64,000 nucleotides of DNA from Xanthomonas sp. DAR 80977 (GCF_041240605.1 NZ_CP162487.1:3541001-3605000); one strand, 5' to 3'. Counted from the stretch's first letter, positions 35,975 through 46,270 are shown. Program-made: numbers and translations. The notes: generated from the letters alone by a model not told the origin.

Positions 35975-37003
35975 ATGATCCCAAGAACGCTGCTGGCGGT
36001 CCTGCTGTGCGCCGCCGGTGCCGCCGCGGCCGCCGACGACCCGTCCGCCTACGTGCCGCAACCGGTCGCCGTGCCGGCCGGCGCGTCTTACCTGAACCGC
36101 GACGGCGCGGTGACCATCGTCGGCAACGACGGCATGCAGGAGGTGATCGACCAGCTCAATGCGCTGTTCGTCCGCCACCACCCCCAGGTGCGGTTCGCCA
36201 CCGTGATGCGCGGTTCGTCCACCGGCATGCCGGCGCTTGCCGCCGGGGCCACGCTGTTCGCGCCGCTGACGCGCGACATGTGGCCGGGCGACCGCGCCGC
36301 GTTCCGCCAGCTGCACGGCTACGACGCCACCCCGGTGCGCATCGGCTACAACGGCTACGGGCCGCGCCCGCCGTACAAGACCCCGCCGGCGGTCTACGTG
36401 CACGCGGACAATCCGCTGGCGGGACTGACCCTGGCGCAGCTCGGCAGGATCTTCACCGACGGACAGGAGGGCGGCGATCTCAACAGCTGGTCGCAGCTGG
36501 GGCTGGACGGCGCCTGGGCGGACCGCCGCATCCACGCCTACGGTCTGCGCGACGACGGCGGCTTCGCCACCGGGCTGCGCATCGCGCGCCTGGGTGGACG
36601 TCCGTTCGCGCTCAAGTACGAGGCGCTGCCCTCGCGCGAGGCGGTGATCCGTGCGGTCGCCGCCGATCCCTACGGCATCGGCTTGCTCGGCTGGATCGAC
36701 GCGGCGGCGGTGTCGTCGCAGGTGCGCGTGCTGCCGTTGGCCGCCGCCGCGGGCCAACCCTTGCATGGTCCCGACCACGAATCGGTGCGCCAGGGCCGCT
36801 ATCCGCTGTCGGCTGCGGTGCAGCTGTATGTCGACCGCGCGCCGCAGCGGCCGCTGGATCCGTTGGCAAAGGAGTACGTGCGGCTGGCGCTGTCGCGCGA
36901 AGGCCAGGCGATCCTGAAGGCACAGCGCGACAGCGAAGAAGGATACGTCCCGCTGAGCGAGGACGACCTGCAACGCGAGCGGCGCAAGCTGGAAGCGCTG
37001 TAG
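35975..37003 (+). CDS. PstS-like periplasmic substrate-binding protein (second of two)
   Basis: The 342-residue paralogue of the preceding gene begins at ATG 35975, 14 bases after its stop, as the third gene of the Fur-controlled unit. It has a signal peptide (about 1-20, ending GAAAAADD). The PstS-like core has GNDGMQEVIDQLNALFVRHH, a GSST turn, and VHADNPLAGLTLAQLGRIF. The shared C-terminal block reads DPLAKEYVRLALSREGQAI. The two copies have diverged clearly, suggesting separate ligands or roles. No lipobox is seen, so it should be soluble in the periplasm. Confidence 0.85.
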   Translation: MIPRTLLAVLLCAAGAAAAADDPSAYVPQPVAVPAGASYLNRDGAVTIVGNDGMQEVIDQLNALFVRHHPQVRFATVMRGSSTGMPALAAGATLFAPLTRDMWPGDRAAFRQLHGYDATPVRIGYNGYGPRPPYKTPPAVYVHADNPLAGLTLAQLGRIFTDGQEGGDLNSWSQLGLDGAWADRRIHAYGLRDDGGFATGLRIARLGGRPFALKYEALPSREAVIRAVAADPYGIGLLGWIDAAAVSSQVRVLPLAAAAGQPLHGPDHESVRQGRYPLSAAVQLYVDRAPQRPLDPLAKEYVRLALSREGQAILKAQRDSEEGYVPLSEDDLQRERRKLEAL

Positions 37004-37051
37004 CGTGCAGGCCGGGGCTTGCGCGCAGACCGGGCGCAGCCTGCATCGCCG

Positions 37052-37888
37052 CTAACGCGCAGCCAGCCCCGGGTTGTCGCGCTTGCGGATGCACAGCCAC
37101 GGGAAGAACGGCTGCGGCCGGCGCAGCGCGCGCAGGCAGCGGGCGCGCAGACTGCGCGGATCGAACACCCTGCGCAGCGCGATGCCGTCGAGCGCGGCCC
37201 AGGTGTGCTGGTGGTACTGGCCGGCCAGCTCCGCGCAGCCCAGCTCGGTGAAGTAGCGCAGGCTGCGCGCGGCGCTGGCCTGCGCCTGCGCGGCGTCGGC
37301 GTAGAACGGACTGTCGATCACGTGCAGTTCGCCGTCGTCCTGCAGCAGGCCGAGCAGGCGTGCGATCAGCGCGCGCGGGTCGGCGAAATACTGGATGCAG
37401 GCCGGCAGCACGATCGCGTCGAAGCGCTGCGGCGGCAGCGGCAGGGTGTGGATGTCGCCGGCGACGAAGCTCAGCCGCGGGTTGGCCGCGAACACGCGCG
37501 CGGCCTGCGCCAGTTCGGTGCGGTTGACGTCCACGCCGCAGACCTCGCGCTGCAGGCCCTCGGCCAGCCGCTGCGACAGCCAGCCGTTGCCGCAGCCCAG
37601 CTCGAGCAGCGGCCCGCTGCCGCCGCGCGCCTGCAGGTGGCGCAGCAGGCGCCGGCACGACTCGGCGCGCACGCGCCACTCGTGGCTGGCGCCCAGCGTC
37701 CCGCCGGGATGCGGCAGCGTGCGCACCTGCGCATCGCTGTAGACGCGGCCTTCCTGCTGCCTGACCGCCAGGTACTGGCGCTCGAACGGGTCGGCGGCGA
37801 GCGCCTGCTGCACCAGCACCCCGTCGATCGGCGCCAGCCCCGGCAGCCGCTGCAGCTGTTCGCGCAGACGGGTCGCGGGCGCGCTCAC
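37052..37888 (-). CDS. Class I SAM-dependent methyltransferase
   Basis: The 278-residue product has a Rossmann-type methyltransferase core. Motif I is LLELGCGNGWLSQ (about 94-106), the acidic end of the second strand is VCGVDVNRTELA, and motif IV lies around AIVLPACIQYF. The N-terminal stretch (about 1-90), containing RQYLAVRQQEGRVYSDAQVR, resembles methyltransferases linked to glycosyl or lipid modification, but the substrate cannot be named. ATG 37888 lies 7 bases downstream of the symporter stop, so the two are likely co-transcribed. It converges with the PstS-like unit. Confidence 0.85.
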   Translation of the reverse strand: MSAPATRLREQLQRLPGLAPIDGVLVQQALAADPFERQYLAVRQQEGRVYSDAQVRTLPHPGGTLGASHEWRVRAESCRRLLRHLQARGGSGPLLELGCGNGWLSQRLAEGLQREVCGVDVNRTELAQAARVFAANPRLSFVAGDIHTLPLPPQRFDAIVLPACIQYFADPRALIARLLGLLQDDGELHVIDSPFYADAAQAQASAARSLRYFTELGCAELAGQYHQHTWAALDGIALRRVFDPRSLRARCLRALRRPQPFFPWLCIRKRDNPGLAAR

Positions 37889-37895
37889 CGCGAAC

Positions 37896-39236
37896 TCAAC
37901 GCAGCTGGCCGGATCCGTCGGCCGGCGGATCTTCCAGGCCGACGTTGCTCGACGCGGCCTCGTACACGGCGCGGTCCAGCAAGCCCGTCTCCTTGGCCAC
38001 CAGCACCGGCACCAGCATCTGCCCGGTGACGTTGGTCATCGTGCGCATCATGTCCAGGATGCGGTCGATCGCGTACAGGTAGCCGATCACCTCCAGCGGC
38101 AGGTTGGCCGCGCTCAGCACCACCGTGGCCATCACCACCGCGGTGCCGGGCACGCCGGCGGTGCCGAAGCTGCCCAGCACCGAGGCGATCAGCACCACGA
38201 AGTACTGGTTCGCGGTCAGCGGCACCCCGGTGTACTGGGCGATGAACACCGCGCACAGCGCCGGGAAGATCGCGCCGCAGCCGTCCATCTTGATGCTCGC
38301 GCCCAGCGGCACCGCGAACGCGGCGTAGTCCTTGTTGACGCCGAGGTTGTGGGTGATCGAGCGCATCGCCACCGGCATCGCGGCGAAGCTGGAGGAGCTG
38401 ACGAAGGCCACCTGCATGCCCGGCGCGGCGCCGCGGAAGAACTTCCACGGGTTCAGCCCGTGCGCCAGCAACAGGCCGCTGTAGACCACCAGGATGTGGA
38501 TCGCGCAGGCCAGGTACAGCGCCAGCACGAAGTTGCCGAACGGCAGCAGCTTCTGGAAGCCGTAGGTGCCGACCAGCGAGGCGATCAGGCCGAAGGTGCC
38601 GAGCGGGGTCATCTCCAGCGCGAAGCGGGTGACCTGGATCATGATGTCGCTCATCTGCGCGGTGAGCTGGCGCGCCTGCGCCACGCGCTCGCCGAGCTTG
38701 ACCATCGCAAAGCCGAGCAGGCCGGCGAAGAAGATCACCGGCAGGATCGAACCGCGCCCGGCCGCCAGCACCGTCTCGCCGGCGGCGTTGGTGCGGGTGC
38801 CGATGCCGGTCAGCGCGTAGAACGGGTTGGACGGCACCACGTCCAGCAGCACCTGGATCGGGCTGGGCACGTCGCGCGGCTTCCAGGCGCTGTCCACGCT
38901 CAGCCCGAAGTGGCCGGCACCCGGCTGCAGCAGCGTGCCCACGCCCAGGCCGACACCGACCGCCAGCGCGGCGGTGAGCACGAACCACAGGAAGGTGCGC
39001 CCGCCCAGCCTGGCCACCGATTGCTGGCCGTGCAGCGAAGAGATCGCGTTGATCACCGCGAAGAACACCAGCGGCACCGCGATCATCTTGATCAGGGTCA
39101 CGTACAGATCGCCCAGCGGCCCGAACCAGGTGTCCGCCGCCGGCCCAAGCGCCCAGCCGGCCAGCGCACCGAGCACGAAGCCGGCCACCACGCGCTGCCA
39201 GAACGGAATGCGCAACCAGGCGGTCACCAATGTCAT
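37896..39236 (-). CDS. Dicarboxylate/amino acid:cation symporter (DAACS family)
   Basis: The 446-residue inner-membrane transporter carries C4-dicarboxylates or glutamate/aspartate with protons or sodium. Family marks are the serine-rich hairpin-1 motif SSSSFAAMP, the TM7-region motif IKMDGCGAIFPA and the hairpin-2 motif GTAGVPG. There are eight hydrophobic segments in the DAACS pattern, including KMIAVPLVFFAVINAI. ATG 39236 (MTLVTAWLRIPFWQRV) is preferred, because upstream in-frame ATGs would add residues unlike the family N-terminus. It sits back-to-back with the phosphatase gene. Confidence 0.92.
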   Translation of the reverse strand: MTLVTAWLRIPFWQRVVAGFVLGALAGWALGPAADTWFGPLGDLYVTLIKMIAVPLVFFAVINAISSLHGQQSVARLGGRTFLWFVLTAALAVGVGLGVGTLLQPGAGHFGLSVDSAWKPRDVPSPIQVLLDVVPSNPFYALTGIGTRTNAAGETVLAAGRGSILPVIFFAGLLGFAMVKLGERVAQARQLTAQMSDIMIQVTRFALEMTPLGTFGLIASLVGTYGFQKLLPFGNFVLALYLACAIHILVVYSGLLLAHGLNPWKFFRGAAPGMQVAFVSSSSFAAMPVAMRSITHNLGVNKDYAAFAVPLGASIKMDGCGAIFPALCAVFIAQYTGVPLTANQYFVVLIASVLGSFGTAGVPGTAVVMATVVLSAANLPLEVIGYLYAIDRILDMMRTMTNVTGQMLVPVLVAKETGLLDRAVYEAASSNVGLEDPPADGSGQLR

Positions 39237-39386
39237 CGATGCTGTCCAGAAACTTTCGGGGTCCTGCACCATAGCGCAAGCCGGCGCGGGCGACGACGCC
39301 ATGGCTGGAAAGGCGCGATGTCATCGGCGTGCCTTGTCGCAGCCGGCATAATGCGGAGGATTTCGTGCCCAGGGCCCGTTCCTCGT

Positions 39387-41096
39387 ATGCGCTACCTCGT
39401 TCCCGCCTTCGCCGCCGCCTCCACCCTGCTGCTGGCGGCCTGCGCCAGCGCCCCGCGCGCTCCCTCCACCGCCGCCATCGCCCCGATCGCGGTGCCCGCC
39501 GTGGCCCACCCCGGCGGCGAGACGCCGGACTGGTGGTACCGCAGCGGCGCGGCCAAGGCGGCCAACAACGGCGCGATGCGCGGCAAGGCCAAGAACGTGA
39601 TCCTGTTCCTCGGCGACGGCATGAGCCTGACCACGGTCGCCGCCGCGCGCATCCTCGACGGCCAGCGCAAGGGCGCCTCCGGCGAGGAGAACCAGCTGTC
39701 GTGGGAGGCGTTCCCGGCCACCGCGCTGAGCAAGACCTACAACACCGACTCGCAGACCCCGGACTCGGCCGGCACCATGACCTCGATCACCACCGGGGTG
39801 AAGACCCACATGGGCGCGATCGGCGTCTCCGCCGGCAAGCGCGAGGCCTGCGCCGACAGCCTCGGCAAGCGGCTGCTGACCTGGCTGGAACTGGCCGACA
39901 GCGCCGGCCTGAACACCGGCATCGTCACCACCACCCGGCTGACCCACGCCACCCCGGCGGCGACCTATGCGCACACCCCCGAACGCAACTGGGAAAGCGA
40001 CACCGACCTGCCCGAGAAGGCGGTGGCCGAAGGCTGCCGCGACATCGCCCAGCAGATGGTGAGCGCGCGCTACGGCCGCGGCCCGCAGGTGATGCTGGCC
40101 GGCGGCCGCAGCCAGTTCACCACCGTCGAGCAGCGCGACCCGGAATACGACGACAAGGTCGGCCTGCGCCTGGACGGCCGCGACCTGGTCGGCGAATGGC
40201 GCCAGCGCCATCCGCAAGGCGCCTACGTGTGGAACCGTGGGCAGCTGGAAGCGGCGCAGGACGCGCCGGCGCTGCTCGGCCTGTTCGAGCCGGACCACAT
40301 GCAGTTCGACCACGACCGCGAGCAGAGCGCGGCCGGCGACCCGAGCCTGGCCGAGATGACCCGCGCCGCGATCCGCACCCTGTCGCGCGGCAAGGACGGC
40401 TACGTGCTGATGGTCGAGGGCGGCCGCATCGACCATGCCCACCACGCCGGCAACGCCTATCGCGCGCTGGACGAGACCATCGCCCTGTCGCAGGCGGTGC
40501 AGGCCGCGGCGGAGGCGACCTCGGCCGAGGACACGCTGATCATCGTCACCGCCGACCATTCGCACACGCTGAACTTCGTCGGCTACCCGCAGCGCGGCAA
40601 CCCGATCCTGGGCAAGGTGCGCGGCACCAGCGGCGAAGACGCCAACACCGGCGAGCTGGCGCTGGACGGCAACGGCCAGCCCTACGCCACGCTCAGCTAC
40701 GCCAACGGCCCCGGCTACACCGGCGCCAGCAACCAGCAGCCGGCGGGGATCAAGACGTTCCCGCATGCGCCGAGCAGCTTCGAGCCGGTCAAGGGCCGCC
40801 CCGACCTGACCCATGTCGATACCGAGCAGCCGGACTTCATGCAGGAAGCGCTGGTGCCGACCAAGGCCGAGACCCATGGCGGCGACGACGTCGGCATCTG
40901 GGCGCGCGGCCCCGGCAGCGACGCGTTCCGCGGCAGCCTGGAAGAGAACGTGATCTACCACGTGATCGTGCAGGCCACGCCGAAGCTGCGCGGCCGCCTG
41001 TGCCAGGCCGGCACCTGCAATGGCGACGGCGTGCCGGTGCAGTTGCCGAAGCCGGACGCGTTCGTGGCCGACGCCGCTACCGCCACCGCCAAGTGA
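39387..41096 (+). CDS. Alkaline phosphatase, PhoA family lipoprotein
   Basis: The 569-residue phosphomonoesterase is probably anchored on the periplasmic side or outer membrane through Cys19 of LLAACA. Metal and catalytic elements are complete: FLGDGMS (Asp77), the nucleophile in TPDSAGTMT (Ser127), VEGGRIDHAHHAGN and TADHSHTLN, plus a late His in ETHGGDDV. It releases phosphate from organic esters. No PHO box was found upstream. A small gene encoding a WG-repeat-like protein begins at the overlapping GTGA (41093). The phosphate theme links it loosely to the PstS-like pair 2.4 kb upstream. Confidence 0.93.
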   Translation: MRYLVPAFAAASTLLLAACASAPRAPSTAAIAPIAVPAVAHPGGETPDWWYRSGAAKAANNGAMRGKAKNVILFLGDGMSLTTVAAARILDGQRKGASGEENQLSWEAFPATALSKTYNTDSQTPDSAGTMTSITTGVKTHMGAIGVSAGKREACADSLGKRLLTWLELADSAGLNTGIVTTTRLTHATPAATYAHTPERNWESDTDLPEKAVAEGCRDIAQQMVSARYGRGPQVMLAGGRSQFTTVEQRDPEYDDKVGLRLDGRDLVGEWRQRHPQGAYVWNRGQLEAAQDAPALLGLFEPDHMQFDHDREQSAAGDPSLAEMTRAAIRTLSRGKDGYVLMVEGGRIDHAHHAGNAYRALDETIALSQAVQAAAEATSAEDTLIIVTADHSHTLNFVGYPQRGNPILGKVRGTSGEDANTGELALDGNGQPYATLSYANGPGYTGASNQQPAGIKTFPHAPSSFEPVKGRPDLTHVDTEQPDFMQEALVPTKAETHGGDDVGIWARGPGSDAFRGSLEENVIYHVIVQATPKLRGRLCQAGTCNGDGVPVQLPKPDAFVADAATATAK

Positions 41097-41656
41097 ACCC
41101 GGCGCGGCAGCGGCGCGCGACGGTGGCAGGACACGCCGCGGCGCTGGTCGCGCTGGCCGCGCTCGCGGTGGCGCCAGCGGCCTTGGCGCAGGCGCACGGT
41201 GCGTGCCGGATCGCCGATCCGAACGCCGACCGCGACATCGTGCCCGGCTGCGGCGTCGGCGCCGACGGGCGCCTGCGGCTGTCGGCGCAGGCTGCGCGGC
41301 AGCTGCAGTTCGATGCCGACGGCCTGTCCGTGCTGACCGTCAACGACCAGTTCTACTACGTGCGCGCCGACGGCAGCAGCCTGCCGGTGATCACATGGGA
41401 CAGCGGCCCGGACTATTTCGCCGAAGGCCTCACCCGCGGCATCTTCCATGGCCGCATCGGCTTCTACGACCAGCAGCTGCGCGAAGTGATCGCGCCGGTC
41501 CACGATTTCGCCTGGCCGTTCGAGCACGGCGTGGCCCGGGTCTGCGACGGCTGCCGCCGCGGCACCCCCGATGGCGACGGACACACGCCGATGCAAGGCG
41601 GACGCTGGTACGCCATCGACCGCCACAACCGCGAAGTGCCCGAACCGCAGCGCTGA
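41093..41656 (+). CDS. WG-repeat-like secreted protein
   Basis: The 187-residue product starts at GTG 41093, overlapping the phosphatase stop. A signal peptide (about 8-33) is followed by short beta-rich repeats with WG-repeat-like spacing (GRIGFYDQQLREVIAP, FEHGVARVCDGC). It ends GGRWYAIDRHNREVPEPQR. Four cysteines (in HGACRIAD, IVPGCGVG and VCDGC) could form disulfides outside the cytoplasm. WG-type repeats often make beta structures of unknown role. Coupling to the phosphatase suggests a shared place of action. A degenerate second copy of its 3' end lies just downstream. Confidence 0.7.
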   Translation: MNPARQRRATVAGHAAALVALAALAVAPAALAQAHGACRIADPNADRDIVPGCGVGADGRLRLSAQAARQLQFDADGLSVLTVNDQFYYVRADGSSLPVITWDSGPDYFAEGLTRGIFHGRIGFYDQQLREVIAPVHDFAWPFEHGVARVCDGCRRGTPDGDGHTPMQGGRWYAIDRHNREVPEPQR

Positions 41657-41737
41657 GCGCGGGCACGCCGCGGGCCACAGCGGCTACCCGCTTACGACAC
41701 GATAACGCCCTCTCTTTTCCCTGCGGCGGCGAGAACC

Positions 41738-41863
41738 GGCCGCCCAGGTCTGCGACGGCTACCGCGCGCGCACGCCGGCTGGCGACGCGCGCACACCGAT
41801 GCGAGGCGGGCGCTGGTACTCCATCGACCGCTGCATCGGCGACGTGCCCGAACCGCAGCGCTG
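41738..41863 (+). pseudogene. Decayed tandem copy of the 3' end of the WG-like gene
   Basis: Bases 41747-41863 align without gaps to 41539-41655 at a constant offset of 208 bases. I count 96 identical bases of 117. The reading frame is shared (VCDG..., TPM.GGRWY.ID, DVPEPQR), but the stop TGA has become TGC, and the upstream part of a gene is missing. Similarity fades before about 41738. It is a fragment left after a tandem duplication, with no start or signal peptide, so it is unlikely to be expressed as a protein. The rest of 41657-42030 shows nothing else. Confidence 0.8.
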
Positions 41864-42030
41864 CGCGCCAGCACGATCCGGGCGACAGCGCGGACCTGCC
41901 GACACCACGGCAGAACCCCTCCCTTCCTCGCGGCGACAGGGCATGGCTTGCGCTGCCGGCGCGTACCCGGCACGACCGCGCCCCACTGGCCACGCTTCGC
42001 TGCCGCGGCGCCAGCCTCTAAAGTGACGCG

Positions 42031-43413
<1,383 letters not shown>

Positions 43414-43444
43414 CCCTGCCGCCGACGCCGCGCACACTTCCGCG

Positions 43445-43708
43445 ATGCCCAAGAAGTCCCTAGACGATGCCTCCCCGGTCGCCCGCTTCGAGCAATCGCT
43501 CGAGGAGCTGGAAGTGCTGGTGGAGAAGATGGAAACCGGCGACCTGAGCCTGGAACAGTCGCTGAGCGCCTACGAGCGCGGCGTCGGCCTGTACCGGCAG
43601 TGCCAGCAGGCGCTGGAACAGGCCGAACTGCGCGTGCGCCTGCTCAGCGACCCGGAGCAGCCCGACGCCGCCGAGCCGTTCGATCCCGCCCCGCTCCATG
43701 GCGGCTGA
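43445..43708 (+). CDS. xseB: Exodeoxyribonuclease VII small subunit
   Basis: XseB partners XseA in a single-strand-specific exonuclease. The 87-residue helical product has the family core [40 protein letters not shown] and a C-terminal acidic tail. xseA is not in the window. The stop overlaps the ispA start by 11 bases. The adjacency of xseB and ispA is widely conserved in proteobacteria. Confidence 0.94.
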   Translation: MPKKSLDDASPVARFEQSLEELEVLVEKMETGDLSLEQSLSAYERGVGLYRQCQQALEQAELRVRLLSDPEQPDAAEPFDPAPLHGG

Positions 43709-44579
43709 CGCCGCGTTCGCGCGCTGGCGCCAGCGCGTGGAAGCCGGCCTGGACGCGCAGCTGCCCGCCGCCGCGGCCGCGCCGCAGCGCCTGCACGCGG
43801 CGATGCGCCACGCCACCCTCGGCGGCGGCAAGCGCATGCGCCCGCTGCTGGTCTACGCCAGCGGCGCGCTGTTCGGCGCCGACGAAGCGCAGCTGGACGC
43901 GCCGGCGCTGGCGGTGGAACTGATCCATGCCTATTCGCTGGTCCACGACGACCTGCCGGCGATGGACGACGACGCCCTGCGCCGCGGCCGTCCCACCGTG
44001 CACGTCGCCTTCGACGAGGCCACCGCGATCCTGGCCGGCGACGCGCTGCAGAGCCTGGCGTTCTCGCTGTTGGCCGGCGCCGACGCGACCGATGCGGCAT
44101 TGCGCGTGCGCTGGCTGCAGACCCTGGCCGAGGCCGCGGGTGCGGCGGGCATGTGCGGCGGCCAGGCGCTGGACATCGACGCCACCGGCACGGTGCAGCC
44201 GCTGGCCGACCTGCAGCGCATGCATGCCTTGAAGACCGGCGCGCTGATCCGCGCCAGCGTGCGCCTGGGCGCGCTGGCCGGCGGTGCCGACGCCGCCGCG
44301 CTCGCGCAACTGGACGCCTTCGCCACCGCGCTGGGCCTGGCGTTCCAGGTACGCGACGACATCCTCGACGTCGAGGCCAGTTCCGAACAGCTCGGCAAGA
44401 CCGCCGGCAAGGACGTGGCGCAGGCCAAGTCCACCTACCCGGCGCTGCTCGGCATGGACGGCGCCAAGGCCAAGCTGGCCGAACTGGCGGCGGCGATGCG
44501 CGACAGCCTGCACGGCCACGGCGCGCGCGCCGACGCACTGGCGGCGCTGGCGCGGCTGGCAGTGGACCGCTCGCACTGA
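43698..44579 (+). CDS. ispA: Farnesyl diphosphate synthase (geranyltranstransferase)
   Basis: IspA condenses dimethylallyl and isopentenyl diphosphates to farnesyl diphosphate, the precursor of quinones, undecaprenyl carriers and other isoprenoids. The 293-residue product has GGGKRMRP near 42-49 and the first Asp-rich motif DDLPAMDD (Asp84, Asp85, Asp90). The second Asp-rich motif is DDILD (220-224). The spacing and size point to a short-chain synthase. ATG 43698 overlaps the 3' end of xseB. A long palindrome lies just downstream, in place of dxs. Confidence 0.93.
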   Translation: MAADAAFARWRQRVEAGLDAQLPAAAAAPQRLHAAMRHATLGGGKRMRPLLVYASGALFGADEAQLDAPALAVELIHAYSLVHDDLPAMDDDALRRGRPTVHVAFDEATAILAGDALQSLAFSLLAGADATDAALRVRWLQTLAEAAGAAGMCGGQALDIDATGTVQPLADLQRMHALKTGALIRASVRLGALAGGADAAALAQLDAFATALGLAFQVRDDILDVEASSEQLGKTAGKDVAQAKSTYPALLGMDGAKAKLAELAAAMRDSLHGHGARADALAALARLAVDRSH

Positions 44580-44610
44580 CCCGATCCAGGCGACGCCCCT
44601 GTACACCCCT

Positions 44611-44676
44611 GTAGGAGCAGCTTCAGCCGCGACGGGCCTTACCGGTAAGGCCCGTCGCGACTGAAGTCGCTCCCAC
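44611..44676. repeat. 33-base-arm palindrome (REP-like), GTAGGAGC ... GCTCCCAC
   Basis: Arms 44611-44643 and 44644-44676 are nearly perfect inverted complements centred on ACC/GGT, giving an uninterrupted hairpin. The ends GTAGGAGC and GCTCCCAC and the GCTTCAGCCGCGAC core match a repeat class I recognise from Xanthomonas and related genomes. It lies between ispA and the convergent GH39 gene and may also act as a bidirectional terminator or stabilise both mRNAs. Confidence 0.85.
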
Positions 44677-44716
44677 AACATTTCGCCGACTGCAGGCGTT
44701 CGCGACGGGAAACCCG

Positions 44717-46270
44717 CTAACGCGGGCTCAACTCCAGCAGCACCACATCGTTGGCGCGCATCGGAACATCCAGCTGCGCGCTGCCGTCCTTGTCCACGCG
44801 CACGCGGCGCAGTTCCGGCTTGTCGGTCGTCCGCTGCTGCAACTGCCGCAGCTGCTGCGCGCTCAACGCCTTCGGCGAGCCCATGCGCAGATACGCGCTG
44901 TACGCGTCGTTGGCGTCGAAGCCGGTGCGGCGGATCGCCAGCGCATAGCTGCCCGGCGCCAGCCCGCGCAGTTGCAACCGCAGCGGCGCGACCGCGGCCG
45001 CCGGCAGCACCTGGGTGAAGTACGGGCGGTTGCTCTTGTCCTGCTGCGGGGTGACGAAGTCCCAGGCCAGCAGCTTCAGCACGCCACCGTCGTAGGTCGC
45101 ATAGCTCTGCGCATCGGCGTTGCGCAGTTGCCGCTCGCCCAGCGCGTTGAGGTACTTGTAGGCGAAGTACGCCGGCTTGCGGATGCCCTGCGGATTGAGC
45201 AGGCCGAAACCGCCCTGGAACGGCGCGGTCGGCGGGCCCGGCTCCTCGAACAGGTCGCTGTAGGTCCAGTAGCTCATGCCCTGCACCAGCCCCTCGGTCG
45301 CCTTGAGCTTGCTCAGGATGTAGGCCGCGCTGAGGTAGGCGTCGTGCACCGGATCGCGCGGCGTGTAGCTGGTGCTCCACTCGGTGAAGTACAGCGGCAA
45401 GCCCGGCATCGCCGAGGCCTGGATCTGCTCGCGCACGCGGCGCACGTCGCCGGTGATGGCATCGGGCGACGGCGACAGCTTGGTGTCGCTCTCGCCCTTC
45501 TCGTCCAGGAAACCGCCGTCCACGCCATAGGTGTGGGTGCTGATGAAATCCAGCGGCGTGCCGGCGGCATGCGCATGGGTGATGAACTCCGGCACCCAGG
45601 CCGCGCCCGCGGTCGACGGCCCGCCGACCTTGAGCTGCGGGTCGATGCGCTTGATCGCCTTCGCCGTCGCGTCGTACAGCGCGAAGTACGCCGGCTGGTC
45701 GGCGCCTTCCCAGAAACCGGCCAGGTTCGGTTCGTTCCAGACCTCGAAGTACCAGCGCCGCACCTCCTCTTCGCCGTAGCGCTGGCGCGCATGGCGCACG
45801 AACGCATCGATCAGCGCGGTCCATTTGTCCAGCTGCGGATGCGAGGTGTTGCCCTTCCAGTAGAAGATCCGCTGGTCGGAACGTTTCATCGCCTCCGGGG
45901 TGAAGCCGAGTTCGACGAAGGGACGGATGCCCATGCCGAGCATGCGGTCGTAGAGCTGGTCGATCCTGCTCCAGTCGTAGACCGGGCGCCCGTCGACCTC
46001 GCGGTAGGTGCCGAGCACGTCGTGGAAGATCGCGTGGAAGCGCAGGTAGCGGAAGCCCAGTTCGTCCCGGGCGGTGCGCAGCTGCGCCAGGCTGTCCTCG
46101 CGCAGCAGCGTGCCCGGATAGTCCGAGCCCACCGACAGGTCGTAGAAGCGGTCGCGCGGCGCGGTCGGCCCCTGCACGTCCAGCGCGATCGCGCGCGGCG
46201 CAGGCTGCGCCGCGGCGACCGCCGCCAGCGACCCCAATGCGGCCGCCAGCAACAGGCGTAGCACTCCCAT
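44717..46270 (-). CDS. Glycoside hydrolase family 39 (beta-xylosidase-like)
   Basis: This is a secreted or periplasmic glycosidase of 517 residues. The signal peptide is at about 1-22 (ending AVAAAQ) and the catalytic TIM barrel at about 45-380. The acid/base Glu180 lies in EVWNEPN and the nucleophile Glu297 in YFTEWSTSY. A C-terminal beta domain (about 400-517) follows. Family GH39 includes beta-xylosidases and alpha-L-iduronidases; xylan-derived oligosaccharides are the likely substrate in a plant-associated bacterium. ATG 46270 has GGGAAG upstream. It is not in an operon with other xylan genes. Confidence 0.88.
   Translation of the reverse strand: MGVLRLLLAAALGSLAAVAAAQPAPRAIALDVQGPTAPRDRFYDLSVGSDYPGTLLREDSLAQLRTARDELGFRYLRFHAIFHDVLGTYREVDGRPVYDWSRIDQLYDRMLGMGIRPFVELGFTPEAMKRSDQRIFYWKGNTSHPQLDKWTALIDAFVRHARQRYGEEEVRRWYFEVWNEPNLAGFWEGADQPAYFALYDATAKAIKRIDPQLKVGGPSTAGAAWVPEFITHAHAAGTPLDFISTHTYGVDGGFLDEKGESDTKLSPSPDAITGDVRRVREQIQASAMPGLPLYFTEWSTSYTPRDPVHDAYLSAAYILSKLKATEGLVQGMSYWTYSDLFEEPGPPTAPFQGGFGLLNPQGIRKPAYFAYKYLNALGERQLRNADAQSYATYDGGVLKLLAWDFVTPQQDKSNRPYFTQVLPAAAVAPLRLQLRGLAPGSYALAIRRTGFDANDAYSAYLRMGSPKALSAQQLRQLQQRTTDKPELRRVRVDKDGSAQLDVPMRANDVVLLELSPR

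Noticed and set aside
39301..39386. Possible PHO box before the phosphatase gene
   Set aside because: TGTCAT at 39319 and TTGTCG at 39334 are not at the 11-base spacing of PHO boxes and match poorly.
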